The translations under genes were made by a program, and so were the position numbers. DNA of 5,098 nucleotides from Acidobacteriaceae bacterium (lineage in GTDB: Bacteria; Acidobacteriota; Terriglobia; Terriglobales; Acidobacteriaceae), in contig PLBX01000111.1 in the NCBI GenBank assembly GCA_003135495.1, positions 1 to 5,098 of the forward strand, given 5' to 3'. How positions within the stretch are numbered: position 1 is the first letter of the stretch; each line of letters begins with the position of its first letter. The notes beneath the pieces were generated by a model, which had not been told where the DNA came from, did not search any database, and worked only from the letters and a program-made list of their open reading frames with translations. Below, piece after piece: positions 1-5,098 of this stretch.

Positions 1-1434
1 CAACGCTGCTGGTCATTCGACGACCCAGCGAGCTCGATTCGGCTGCTTAAAACCATTCGAAAACTGAAACCGGATGTGGTCTGGTTCAATCTTCTCTTTA
101 GTACATTCGGCCGGAATCCTCTGGTTGCGTTCGCCGGATTGCTGACTCCACTGCTGGCGCGCATGACGGGCTGCTACACCCATGTCACCCTGCACCATCT
201 CATGGACACCGTGAATTTAAAGGATGCCGGCGTCAAACATGCGCGCCTGTATCGTTTTGCCGGCGCCTTTGCCACCAAAATGCTTCTTCGGTCGAATTCG
301 GTCTCCGTGCTCATGCCGGGATACCGGAAGATTCTGCACGATAAGTACGGGCGCGACAATGTTCACCTGCGCTCCCATGGCATTTTGACCACTCGTCCCG
401 AAGCGCCAGATTTTTCACGGCGCGGCAATCGGGAGCATCGCATTCTGGCATTCGGCAAGTGGGGTACTTACAAACGACTTGAGCTGATGATCGACGCATT
501 CCAGGAGGTGGGAAAGAAATTACCAAACGCCAGATTGGTAATCGCTGGAGGCAATCATCCACAGGCTGCTGGTTATGTGGAATCCGTCAAGAAGAAGTGG
601 GCCCACGATCCACGAATCGAATTTACCGGTTATCTGGAGGAAGAGCGCTTGCCGGATCTATTCCAGAGCTCTTCAGTAGCTGTAATGCCCTATTCTTCGT
701 CCACGGGATGTAGTGGTGTAGCGCACTTGGCATGCGCCTATGGAGTTCCGGTCATTTGCGCCGATCTGCCCGATTTTCGCGAGATGGCGGATGGTGAAGA
801 TATTGCAATCGAGTTCTATAAGCCCGGGCAGGCGCAAGACCTGGCAAATTGCCTGTTTGATTTCCTGACGAATCCCGCAAAGCAGGAAGCGATGGCAATG
901 CAGAATTTCTCTTCGGCTTTGCGCATGACCATGCCAATGATCGTCCAAAAATATCTACGGCATTTTGAATTGGGACGGAGAGTAGAGGCCCTTCGTTACG
1001 TAACCAGGTTCCGGCGTTTGCCGGGCTGGGTTCCTTCCAAGGCGCCGTTGTTGAAATTGATGACCAGGAATTCGCTCGGCTGGGTCCGTCGCTCGGCGGT
1101 TCGCCGCCCGATTAGCAATGGACCCGACCGGAGCGCCTTACTCGACGACCAGGTTAATGGTAGCCGTGGAACTGGTAGACCCGGAGTTCCCTTGAACGGT
1201 AACGGCCACCTTGCTAGTAGCAGGGGTGTCAGCAGTAGTAGTAGTGACGGCCTTGTTAGCAGAGGTTATCCCTCCGCAGGAAATGGTAACCATCCCGATG
1301 GCGACGATGGCGCCCAAAGCGAGAACCCGCAAGCGGCGCCGGCATGGCCGAGTGCCTACAAAAGTGAAGCCGACCACGCCGAACGGGAGAAGCCATGCAA
1401 TGTCACCGGGGATGGGATTCCCCCCCTTGGGTGA
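1..1434 (+). CDS. GT4-like family glycosyltransferase, 5' end outside window
   Basis: The frame is open from base 1 (QRCWSFDDPASS...), so the GTG at 76 is not the true start. Perhaps 70-90 N-terminal residues are missing, judged from usual GT-B length. 477 residues are visible. The first part (RKLKPDVVWFN, then HVTLHHLMDTVN) looks like the end of the GT-B acceptor domain. The C-terminal nucleotide-sugar domain is clear: ILAFGKWGTYKRLELMIDAF (about 441-500), ARLVIAGG, RIEFTGYLEEERLPDLFQSS, then GCSGVAHLACAYGVPVICADLPDFREM (about 706-786). Such enzymes move a sugar from an activated donor to a glycan or lipid acceptor, typically in the cytoplasm during surface polysaccharide synthesis. Donor and acceptor cannot be read from sequence. 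The usual EX7E acidic pair appears replaced (Ser near visible residue 234, His 242). Family-like sequence ends near 1080-1130; the last 98 residues are antisense of the neighbouring gene and low in complexity, so the ancestral end was probably earlier. Confidence 0.92.
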   Translation, partial: QRCWSFDDPASSIRLLKTIRKLKPDVVWFNLLFSTFGRNPLVAFAGLLTPLLARMTGCYTHVTLHHLMDTVNLKDAGVKHARLYRFAGAFATKMLLRSNSVSVLMPGYRKILHDKYGRDNVHLRSHGILTTRPEAPDFSRRGNREHRILAFGKWGTYKRLELMIDAFQEVGKKLPNARLVIAGGNHPQAAGYVESVKKKWAHDPRIEFTGYLEEERLPDLFQSSSVAVMPYSSSTGCSGVAHLACAYGVPVICADLPDFREMADGEDIAIEFYKPGQAQDLANCLFDFLTNPAKQEAMAMQNFSSALRMTMPMIVQKYLRHFELGRRVEALRYVTRFRRLPGWVPSKAPLLKLMTRNSLGWVRRSAVRRPISNGPDRSALLDDQVNGSRGTGRPGVPLNGNGHLASSRGVSSSSSDGLVSRGYPSAGNGNHPDGDDGAQSENPQAAPAWPSAYKSEADHAEREKPCNVTGDGIPPLG

Positions 1435-2985
1435 ATGGGGGTTTGAAGGTGGACGTGGGGCTGAAACTGAAACTTGCGAAATAGTGAGTTTCGAGGCCAC
1501 GGGGCTCGATCCCGGAGTTACAGAAGCTGGAGAAAAAGAGCAACTCAAGTTTTTGGGCAGGCCCAGGCAGGAGAGCGCGATCGGAGCATTGAAAGCTCCA
1601 GACTGGGGATTGGCGTTGACCATCACGCTTACCGACTGCCCTGCTGGCAAGGTCAAAGAAACTGGAGTTGCACTCAGATAGAAAGTCGGCGGTTTGGCTA
1701 CAAAACAGGTCGGTGTGTAAGTGATCGCGCCGCTGATTTGGTTCGCCAGGTTAGGCTTGCCGACAGCTTGCACGAACAGGTCGTAGTTGCCGGAAGGAAT
1801 CGGGAAACTGCAGAGGTTTAACGAGTGCACGTCCGTCGCTAGATCAGTAAGCGGCATCAGGTTCTGACCATCCGAACTGATGTATACGGTGTAATGATCA
1901 ACCGTATTCTCGTTGCCATTCCCTTTCACGCCCCACTGCAATGCGCTCCCACTGGTTGAGGCAGAAACCGACAAACAATTGTCGATGCCGGATTCCAGTT
2001 CCGTAGCTTCTTCGTAATCGTTCCACGTTACCAGTTGAAGGTCCGGCAACTGCTTGCTGACACTGTACATGCTATTGAGCTTGGCGAATGTCTGCAGCCA
2101 TGTCTGGCCGCACTGCTGATTCATAACGCGATGGGAACCCCATGACGCGAAGGCATCGTTGAATCCTTTGTAAGTCGCTCCGACTGTCTGCTCATGCGGA
2201 AACGACATACCGGTATCGTAGAAGCTATTGAGATAACCAATGCCGTAATCGCTCGTCGTCGGCATTACCCAGGAATAGCTGCCATCGCTAAGAACGTGGC
2301 TGAATCCGCTGTTGTTCTGAAAGATGTAATAGGGATGCGTGCTTAACGCAGCGGTGGCCGCGTTCCAGTCCACCGTATATTCGAGGTCCACACTGAAATT
2401 AGTGACCACCGGCTGGCCGTTTTCCCGCATGTAGGCGGGAGAGGTGAAGTATGTGTTCTCCATGTATTGGAGTTCGTTCACCAATGCTTCTTGCGGAGAA
2501 CAGCCGTGGCAGGAGTACCACTTGATAGCCCCGGCGTCGATCATGATGGCGAAAGTAAACCCAGGATGATTCTCGGCTTCGGCCTTGACCAGCTGAGTGC
2601 CTTCGTCAATGGCATTGTTTGGCCCGTACCAGTCAATGATGACGCCATTGATTCCGCGGCTCACCATGTCATCAATCTGACGCTTGACCTGCGCCGGATC
2701 ATTCGAGCTGTATCCAATATTCATGTGGCCCGTGCCGCCGAACCAGGTCAGTAAATGGGCGTAAACCTTGGTAGTGGCTCCGGAATACAGCAGGGAGTGC
2801 ACGTCAACTTTGCTGATGTTCCCGGCGCCTCGATTGCCATTGGTCTGGCTGGAGAAAGTATTGGCAGCGCTGGTATTATTCGAGGTTTGCTCGGCGAAAG
2901 TCGTAGTCGGTGCTACGTAGGAACTCGCCGAACTGAGTAGGGACTGTGCGAATAGCAGCGTCGCAACAAAATATCGGAGTCGCAT
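1138..2985 (-). CDS. Secreted GH71/GH99-like glycoside hydrolase with Ig-like domain and C-terminal membrane hairpin
   Basis: A 615-residue protein. Residues 1-24 form a Sec signal peptide (MRLRYF, then hydrophobic to about LLSSASS). A Ser/Thr/Asn/Gly-rich linker (26-58) follows. Residues 59-333 look like a TIM-barrel hydrolase: TKVYAHLLTWFGG (72-84), QIDDMVSRGINGVIIDWYGP (103-122) and LVTWNDYEEATELESG (318-333). The last resembles the TWNDYGES motif of GH71 alpha-1,3-glucanases and the WNEW-type motif of GH99-like proteins; D323 and E326 are candidate catalytic acids. A possible Fn3-like region (341-425, HYTVYISSDG...YDLFVQAVG) follows, then an Ig-like repeat (435-502), a Pro-rich stretch, TM1 (529-544), basic loop RPCRRRLR, TM2 (554-569), Cys570-Gly-Gly, and a beta-strand tail. 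Expected location is the cell envelope, acting on extracellular polysaccharide. The substrate is unknown and the family assignment is by motif only. The start ATG has a good RBS. It is divergent from the phosphoesterase gene. Confidence 0.85.
   Translation of the reverse strand: MRLRYFVATLLFAQSLLSSASSYVAPTTTFAEQTSNNTSAANTFSSQTNGNRGAGNISKVDVHSLLYSGATTKVYAHLLTWFGGTGHMNIGYSSNDPAQVKRQIDDMVSRGINGVIIDWYGPNNAIDEGTQLVKAEAENHPGFTFAIMIDAGAIKWYSCHGCSPQEALVNELQYMENTYFTSPAYMRENGQPVVTNFSVDLEYTVDWNAATAALSTHPYYIFQNNSGFSHVLSDGSYSWVMPTTSDYGIGYLNSFYDTGMSFPHEQTVGATYKGFNDAFASWGSHRVMNQQCGQTWLQTFAKLNSMYSVSKQLPDLQLVTWNDYEEATELESGIDNCLSVSASTSGSALQWGVKGNGNENTVDHYTVYISSDGQNLMPLTDLATDVHSLNLCSFPIPSGNYDLFVQAVGKPNLANQISGAITYTPTCFVAKPPTFYLSATPVSLTLPAGQSVSVMVNANPQSGAFNAPIALSCLGLPKNLSCSFSPASVTPGSSPVASKLTISQVSVSAPRPPSNPHSPKGGNPIPGDIAWLLPFGVVGFTFVGTRPCRRRLRVLALGAIVAIGMVTISCGGITSANKAVTTTTADTPATSKVAVTVQGNSGSTSSTATINLVVE
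1234..1245 (-). repeat. (ACT)4 trinucleotide run encoding four Thr
   Basis: AGTAGTAGTAGT on the plus strand is four ACT codons (Thr 581-584) in the hydrolase, just after the second membrane helix. The identical codon choice makes it a short microsatellite. Gain or loss of units would keep the frame and only change linker length. Confidence 0.6.
1420..1426 (-). repeat. G7 homopolymer just before the membrane anchor
   Basis: Seven C on the plus strand are seven G in the hydrolase reading (Lys520-Gly-Gly). I translated both slipped frames. One extra G gives a TGA nine codons after the Lys codon; one fewer G gives a TAG before the basic loop. Either would remove the membrane hairpin. The length of 7 is short for an efficient phase-variable tract. 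Confidence 0.6.
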
Positions 2986-2989
2986 TTTA

Positions 2990-2994
2990 CCCTC
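2990..2994 (-). promoter_or_regulatory. Ribosome binding site of the secreted hydrolase
   Basis: On the minus strand GAGGG is followed by TAAA and the ATG at 2985, a proper Shine-Dalgarno distance. It supports this ATG as the start, and the signal peptide follows directly. Confidence 0.75.
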
Positions 2995-3131
2995 GGGCGC
3001 GGAGGAGTTCCCATCGCTCCAGATCCATAAAGGAGCTGTTGCCGGAACGGGGGAGCCGCCCGCCTGTAATTGATTTGGTAGAAAGAGATAACTTCCGACA
3101 CGTTACGATTGAAGCTGCTCGACGGGTAGAT

Positions 3132-3155
3132 CACTTAAGATTAGGAACCTAAGTG
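3132..3155. promoter_or_regulatory. Nested inverted repeat, possible operator
   Basis: CACTTA-N12-TAAGTG forms a perfect 6-bp dyad. Inside it lies a second one, TTAGG-AA-CCTAA (3141-3152). It sits near the middle of the divergent spacer, a usual place for a shared repressor site. Short dyads of this kind also arise by chance in a spacer of this length, and no regulator gene is in view. Confidence 0.35.
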
Positions 3156-3313
3156 CGACGACTAATAGCCATGTCCAAAAGCGCCGGCGCGGATGGAAAT
3201 GCTTGCGCTATCGGCTTTCGTTCCCTGGACCGGAAAATGCACCCATGTTCTCCGGATGAACCAACCTCGGAAGCTGCAAGCTCATCAAAATATAGCTATT
3301 TAGGCTTTTCATT

Positions 3314-3318
3314 GAGGA
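3314..3318 (+). promoter_or_regulatory. Ribosome binding site of the phosphoesterase lipoprotein
   Basis: GAGGA lies six bases before the GTG at 3325. This decides the start in favour of GTG, which places a complete lipoprotein signal peptide at the N-terminus; no in-frame ATG nearby would keep it. Confidence 0.75.
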
Positions 3319-3324
3319 ATCCAA

Positions 3325-4998
3325 GTGCAATCGAATAGCACGAACCCACGTAGGTTTTTCGCCCTGTGCGCCCTCTTCCTGACTCTCACTTTCTTATGCG
3401 CTTGCCGTGGATTGGTTAGCGGCTCGGGGGTTACCCCCGGTAACTTGCAATCCATTAAGCACGTGATTTTCATGCTGCAGGAGAACCGCAGCTTTGACTC
3501 CTATTATGGAATGCTGAACCCATACAAGAAGGCGAATAACTTCAGTGTCGGCACCGACGGCCAAACTTATGACGTGGACGGCATCGACGATAAGCTAACG
3601 CAATTCGCGAACAACGACGATGAAGGGCAGTCGTTCAGCCTGTTCAAACTTAAAAGCGCATGCATCGATGATATGAGTTCGGCATGGCTGGAAAGCTACG
3701 GCGATGTAAGTCCATACGACTTCAGCCCCACCCGCGCAATTCTGATGGACGGATTCGTCCACACCGCGGAGGGCTTCGCCAAGTCGGGCTCTGGCAATGG
3801 GCCTTATACCGACCTAGTCGGCAAGCGGGCGATGGGCTATTACGATCAGACCCTGCTGAATTATTACTACTTCATGGCGTCGGAGTTTGCCATCTCAGAT
3901 CGCTGGTTTTCTCCGGTGTCGAGCAAGAGCACTCCCAACAGGATTGCGACCATGACGGGCGGAACCACGCAGGGATTAGTCCACGATCCCTTTGCCGACG
4001 ATAAGTTCACGACTCCTTTAAACATCAACACGATCTTCCAGGAGTTAGACCAGAATAACGTTTCGTGGAGGATTTACTATTCAATTACAAAGGGTGGTTG
4101 TACGGATCTAAGTGGCGATTGCGGACTGGCCGGCGGCGCTAACGATTTCCCAGTTACTAGTTTTTCGGATTTTTCTTATTCGGCGCAATACCTCTACGAG
4201 AATCCCACGCAGGCCGCATGCACTGCTCCGACAGTCGGTTCGCAACAAGCGGTTGGCGACTCGACCAATGCCTTTTGCATAGACCCGAATCACATCGCGC
4301 CGATCGCGCAGTACATGACCGATGTAGCGAACAACACTTTGCCTAACTATGCCTTTATTGAGACCGCTTACGGGCAAAGCGACGAGCATCCGGGCGCGAA
4401 CCAATCAATTCTTGTCGGCCAGCAAATCGTCGCCAACATCGCGAATGCTCTCATGCAGAGTCCATCGTGGACGAGTTCCGTTCTATTCGTGAGTTATGAC
4501 GAGGCCGGCGGCCCATTTGATCATGTGCCTCCCGTGCCCGGCCATTCCAACGACAACACCGACACTTCGCTGGGGACGATTCCGGATATCAGTACGATTG
4601 CGGTGAATCCAGATGGCTTCAATCCATGCCTTCCCCCAGTGGCTGGAACACCGACGGCGAATTGCGATCTGTTATCGACGGATCCCGGGGCTAACGCAGC
4701 CGATGCCCCGGCGCAACAAGGCTTTGCGGCGCAACTCGGTTTCCGCGTGCCGAACCTGGTGATTTCTCCCTTTACGCGGATGCACTATGTGTCGCACATT
4801 CCCATGGACCACACTGCCGTTTTGAAATTTGTGGAGAACCGGTTTATCAATTCGTCGGCGCATCTGACGAATCGCGATGCAGCGCAACCGAATTTGCTGG
4901 ATTTCTTCGACTTCAACTACATACCGTGGATAACGCCGCCCATCACGCCGGTCCCGGTCGCCCCCTCAGCGGCTACCTGCAACGCCAGCAACATGTAA
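3325..4998 (+). CDS. Phospholipase C / acid phosphatase superfamily phosphoesterase lipoprotein
   Basis: A 557-residue protein that hydrolyses phosphate esters outside the cytoplasm; family members act on phospholipids or phosphomonoesters. The N-terminus is a lipoprotein signal: NPRRFF, a hydrophobic core, and lipobox LCAC with Cys27 the acylated residue. Family motifs occur in order: HVIFMLQENRSFDSYYG (46-62, metal ligands E53/N54), FVHTAEGFA (144-152), KSTPNRIATMTGG (201-213; S202 aligns with the Ser/Thr nucleophile position), QSDEHPGANQSILVGQQIV (351-369), VSYDEAGGPFDHVPPV (389-404, D392/E393 and D399/H400), LGFRVPNLVISPF (471-483) and HIPMDHTAVLKFVENRF (491-507). This is the PF04185-type fold and the length is normal. 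Several Cys in 259-318 and 435-447 suggest disulfides. The C-terminus is Pro-rich. Phospholipase versus phosphatase activity cannot be decided here. RR at 9-10 fits a loose Tat motif (RRxF). It is divergent from the hydrolase gene and no partner gene follows in the window. Confidence 0.95.
   Translation: MQSNSTNPRRFFALCALFLTLTFLCACRGLVSGSGVTPGNLQSIKHVIFMLQENRSFDSYYGMLNPYKKANNFSVGTDGQTYDVDGIDDKLTQFANNDDEGQSFSLFKLKSACIDDMSSAWLESYGDVSPYDFSPTRAILMDGFVHTAEGFAKSGSGNGPYTDLVGKRAMGYYDQTLLNYYYFMASEFAISDRWFSPVSSKSTPNRIATMTGGTTQGLVHDPFADDKFTTPLNINTIFQELDQNNVSWRIYYSITKGGCTDLSGDCGLAGGANDFPVTSFSDFSYSAQYLYENPTQAACTAPTVGSQQAVGDSTNAFCIDPNHIAPIAQYMTDVANNTLPNYAFIETAYGQSDEHPGANQSILVGQQIVANIANALMQSPSWTSSVLFVSYDEAGGPFDHVPPVPGHSNDNTDTSLGTIPDISTIAVNPDGFNPCLPPVAGTPTANCDLLSTDPGANAADAPAQQGFAAQLGFRVPNLVISPFTRMHYVSHIPMDHTAVLKFVENRFINSSAHLTNRDAAQPNLLDFFDFNYIPWITPPITPVPVAPSAATCNASNM
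3425..3444 (+). other. Two mutually exclusive short hairpins early in the phosphoesterase mRNA
   Basis: CGGGGG-TTA-CCCCCG (3425-3439) and GTTACC-CCC-GGTAAC (3430-3444) are both perfect 6-bp stems with 3-base loops. They share bases, so only one can form. They lie about 100 bases inside the gene, over the linker just after the lipobox. The pairing is seen directly; a regulatory role is speculation. Confidence 0.4.
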
Positions 4999-5019
4999 CC
5001 CGTCCAGTATTAATGGAGC

Positions 5020-5039
5020 GCCGGGTGTCCCCGCCCGGC
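5020..5039 (+). terminator. GC-rich stem-loop after the phosphoesterase; weak terminator or REP-like element
   Basis: GCCGGG-tgtccccg-CCCGGC forms a perfect 6-bp stem with an 8-base loop, 21 bases after the TAA. No T-run follows (CACAACCACAC), so it is not a classical intrinsic terminator. The string around it (TGGAGCGCCGGG...CCCGGC) resembles dispersed GGAGCGC-type palindromes I recall from soil bacterial genomes, so a REP-like repeat is an alternative. The remaining bases to 5098 hold no gene that I can see. Confidence 0.4.
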
Positions 5040-5098
5040 CACAACCACACACAGGCCTAAGCTCCGCCCTTGGCTATACACCGCGTTCCACACACGCT

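Larger units (their letters stand above)
1138..1434. other. Tail-to-tail antisense overlap of two coding frames
   Basis: The 3' 297 bases of the plus-strand glycosyltransferase frame lie opposite the last 98 sense codons and the stop codon of the minus-strand secreted hydrolase. The minus-strand reading is the biologically sensible one: it encodes a membrane hairpin and Ig-like strands. The plus-strand reading is rich in Ser, Gly, Asn and Pro and resembles no domain I know. There is no room for an intergenic terminator between the two genes. That the plus-strand extension is translated is not excluded, but it looks accidental. Confidence 0.8.
1138..1683 (-). other. Ig-like domain split by a transmembrane hairpin (protein region)
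   Basis: Residues 435-502 read as the first strands of a common secreted Ig-like repeat (FYLSATPVSLTLPAGQ..., LSCLGLPKNLSCSFSPASVT, SKLTISQ). In that repeat family the next strands usually read like TPAGTYTVTVTGTSGS...TVTLTV. Here that end is found only at 587-614 (TPATSKVAVTVQG, TSSTATINLVV), after about 80 inserted residues holding two hydrophobic helices and the basic loop RPCRRRLR. The positive-inside rule puts the loop in the cytoplasm and both Ig halves outside, so they could pair across the hairpin. Helix positions were judged by eye. Confidence 0.65.
2986..3324. promoter_or_regulatory. Divergent intergenic region between hydrolase and phosphoesterase genes
   Basis: This 339-base gap separates two divergent starts, so promoters for both should lie in it. 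I see ribosome binding sites at each edge, a dyad near the middle (3132-3155) and a possible 5-bp hairpin (GCTCC 3016-3020 with GGAGC 3032-3036) in the hydrolase leader. I tried -35/-10 pairs on both strands, for example TTGAAG 3109 with TAAGAT 3136 (spacer 21, too long) and TATAGC 3291 (no -35), and none is convincing. Two short open frames here lack good starts and are not called. Confidence 0.6.

Noticed and set aside
1080..1140. Frameshift in the glycosyltransferase as a certain fact
   Set aside because: No homologous sequence after the family-like end was found in another frame, so stop loss, rearrangement and frameshift cannot be told apart here.
1211..1821. Two plus-strand open frames (1211-1681 and 1474-1821)
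   Set aside because: They lie wholly or mostly opposite the secreted hydrolase gene, have no recognisable domains and no good ribosome binding site; the minus-strand protein explains the region.
3109..3141. Possible sigma-70 promoter TTGAAG ... TAAGAT on the plus strand
   Set aside because: The spacer is 21 bases, too long for a normal promoter, and the TAAGAT lies in the dyad.
2946..3152. 68-codon plus-strand frame across the hydrolase start, and a 73-codon minus-strand frame (2913-3134)
   Set aside because: Both cross the signal peptide region of the hydrolase in other frames and look like chance frames.
3153..3338. 61-codon plus-strand frame from a GTG, with an inner ATG at 3171, ending just inside the phosphoesterase gene
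   Set aside because: No Shine-Dalgarno sequence before either start, no recognisable motif, and composition typical of spacer. A real short peptide cannot be fully excluded.
1..5098. CRISPR array, insertion sequence, tRNA, rRNA or riboswitch
   Set aside because: No regularly spaced repeats, no transposase motifs or terminal inverted repeats, and no conserved RNA core were seen on reading both strands.

Overview
The window is about 5.1 kb of moderate-GC bacterial DNA. It looks like a soil member of the Acidobacteriota. The main reason is the secreted protein in the middle: it combines a repeat of the type '...SLTLPAGQS...LSCLGLPKNLSCSFSPASVTPGS...' with a C-terminal membrane hairpin (hydrophobic, RRR-basic, hydrophobic, then CGG). 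I associate that tail with this phylum from general knowledge. No rRNA or other taxonomic marker is present, so the assignment is an inference.

Layout: (1) 1-1434, plus strand: the 3' part of a GT4-type glycosyltransferase whose start lies left of the window. (2) 1138-2985, minus strand: a complete secreted protein of 615 residues. It has a signal peptide, a GH71/GH99-like TIM-barrel region, a possible Fn3-like domain and an Ig-like domain interrupted by a membrane hairpin. (3) 2986-3324: a divergent intergenic region with two clear ribosome binding sites, one at each edge, and a small dyad, but no promoter I would defend. (4) 3325-4998, plus strand: a complete lipoprotein of the phospholipase C / acid phosphatase (phosphoesterase) superfamily. 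(5) 4999-5098: 3' flank with a GC-rich stem-loop.

The glycosyltransferase and the hydrolase converge tail to tail. The glycosyltransferase reading frame runs 297 bp into the antisense of the hydrolase gene, which suggests loss of its ancestral stop or a recent junction. The hydrolase and the phosphoesterase are divergent and could share control. Both appear exported and envelope-attached, which fits extracellular scavenging of polysaccharide and organic phosphate. The glycosyltransferase fits a surface polysaccharide locus extending to the left. A functional link between the three is inference from position only.

The most interesting object is the C-terminus of the hydrolase. Its last Ig-like domain appears to be split by a transmembrane hairpin whose second helix resembles a lipoprotein signal sequence (basic, hydrophobic, ISCGG), with the final beta-strands coming afterwards. 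No mobile element, CRISPR array, tRNA or rRNA was seen.
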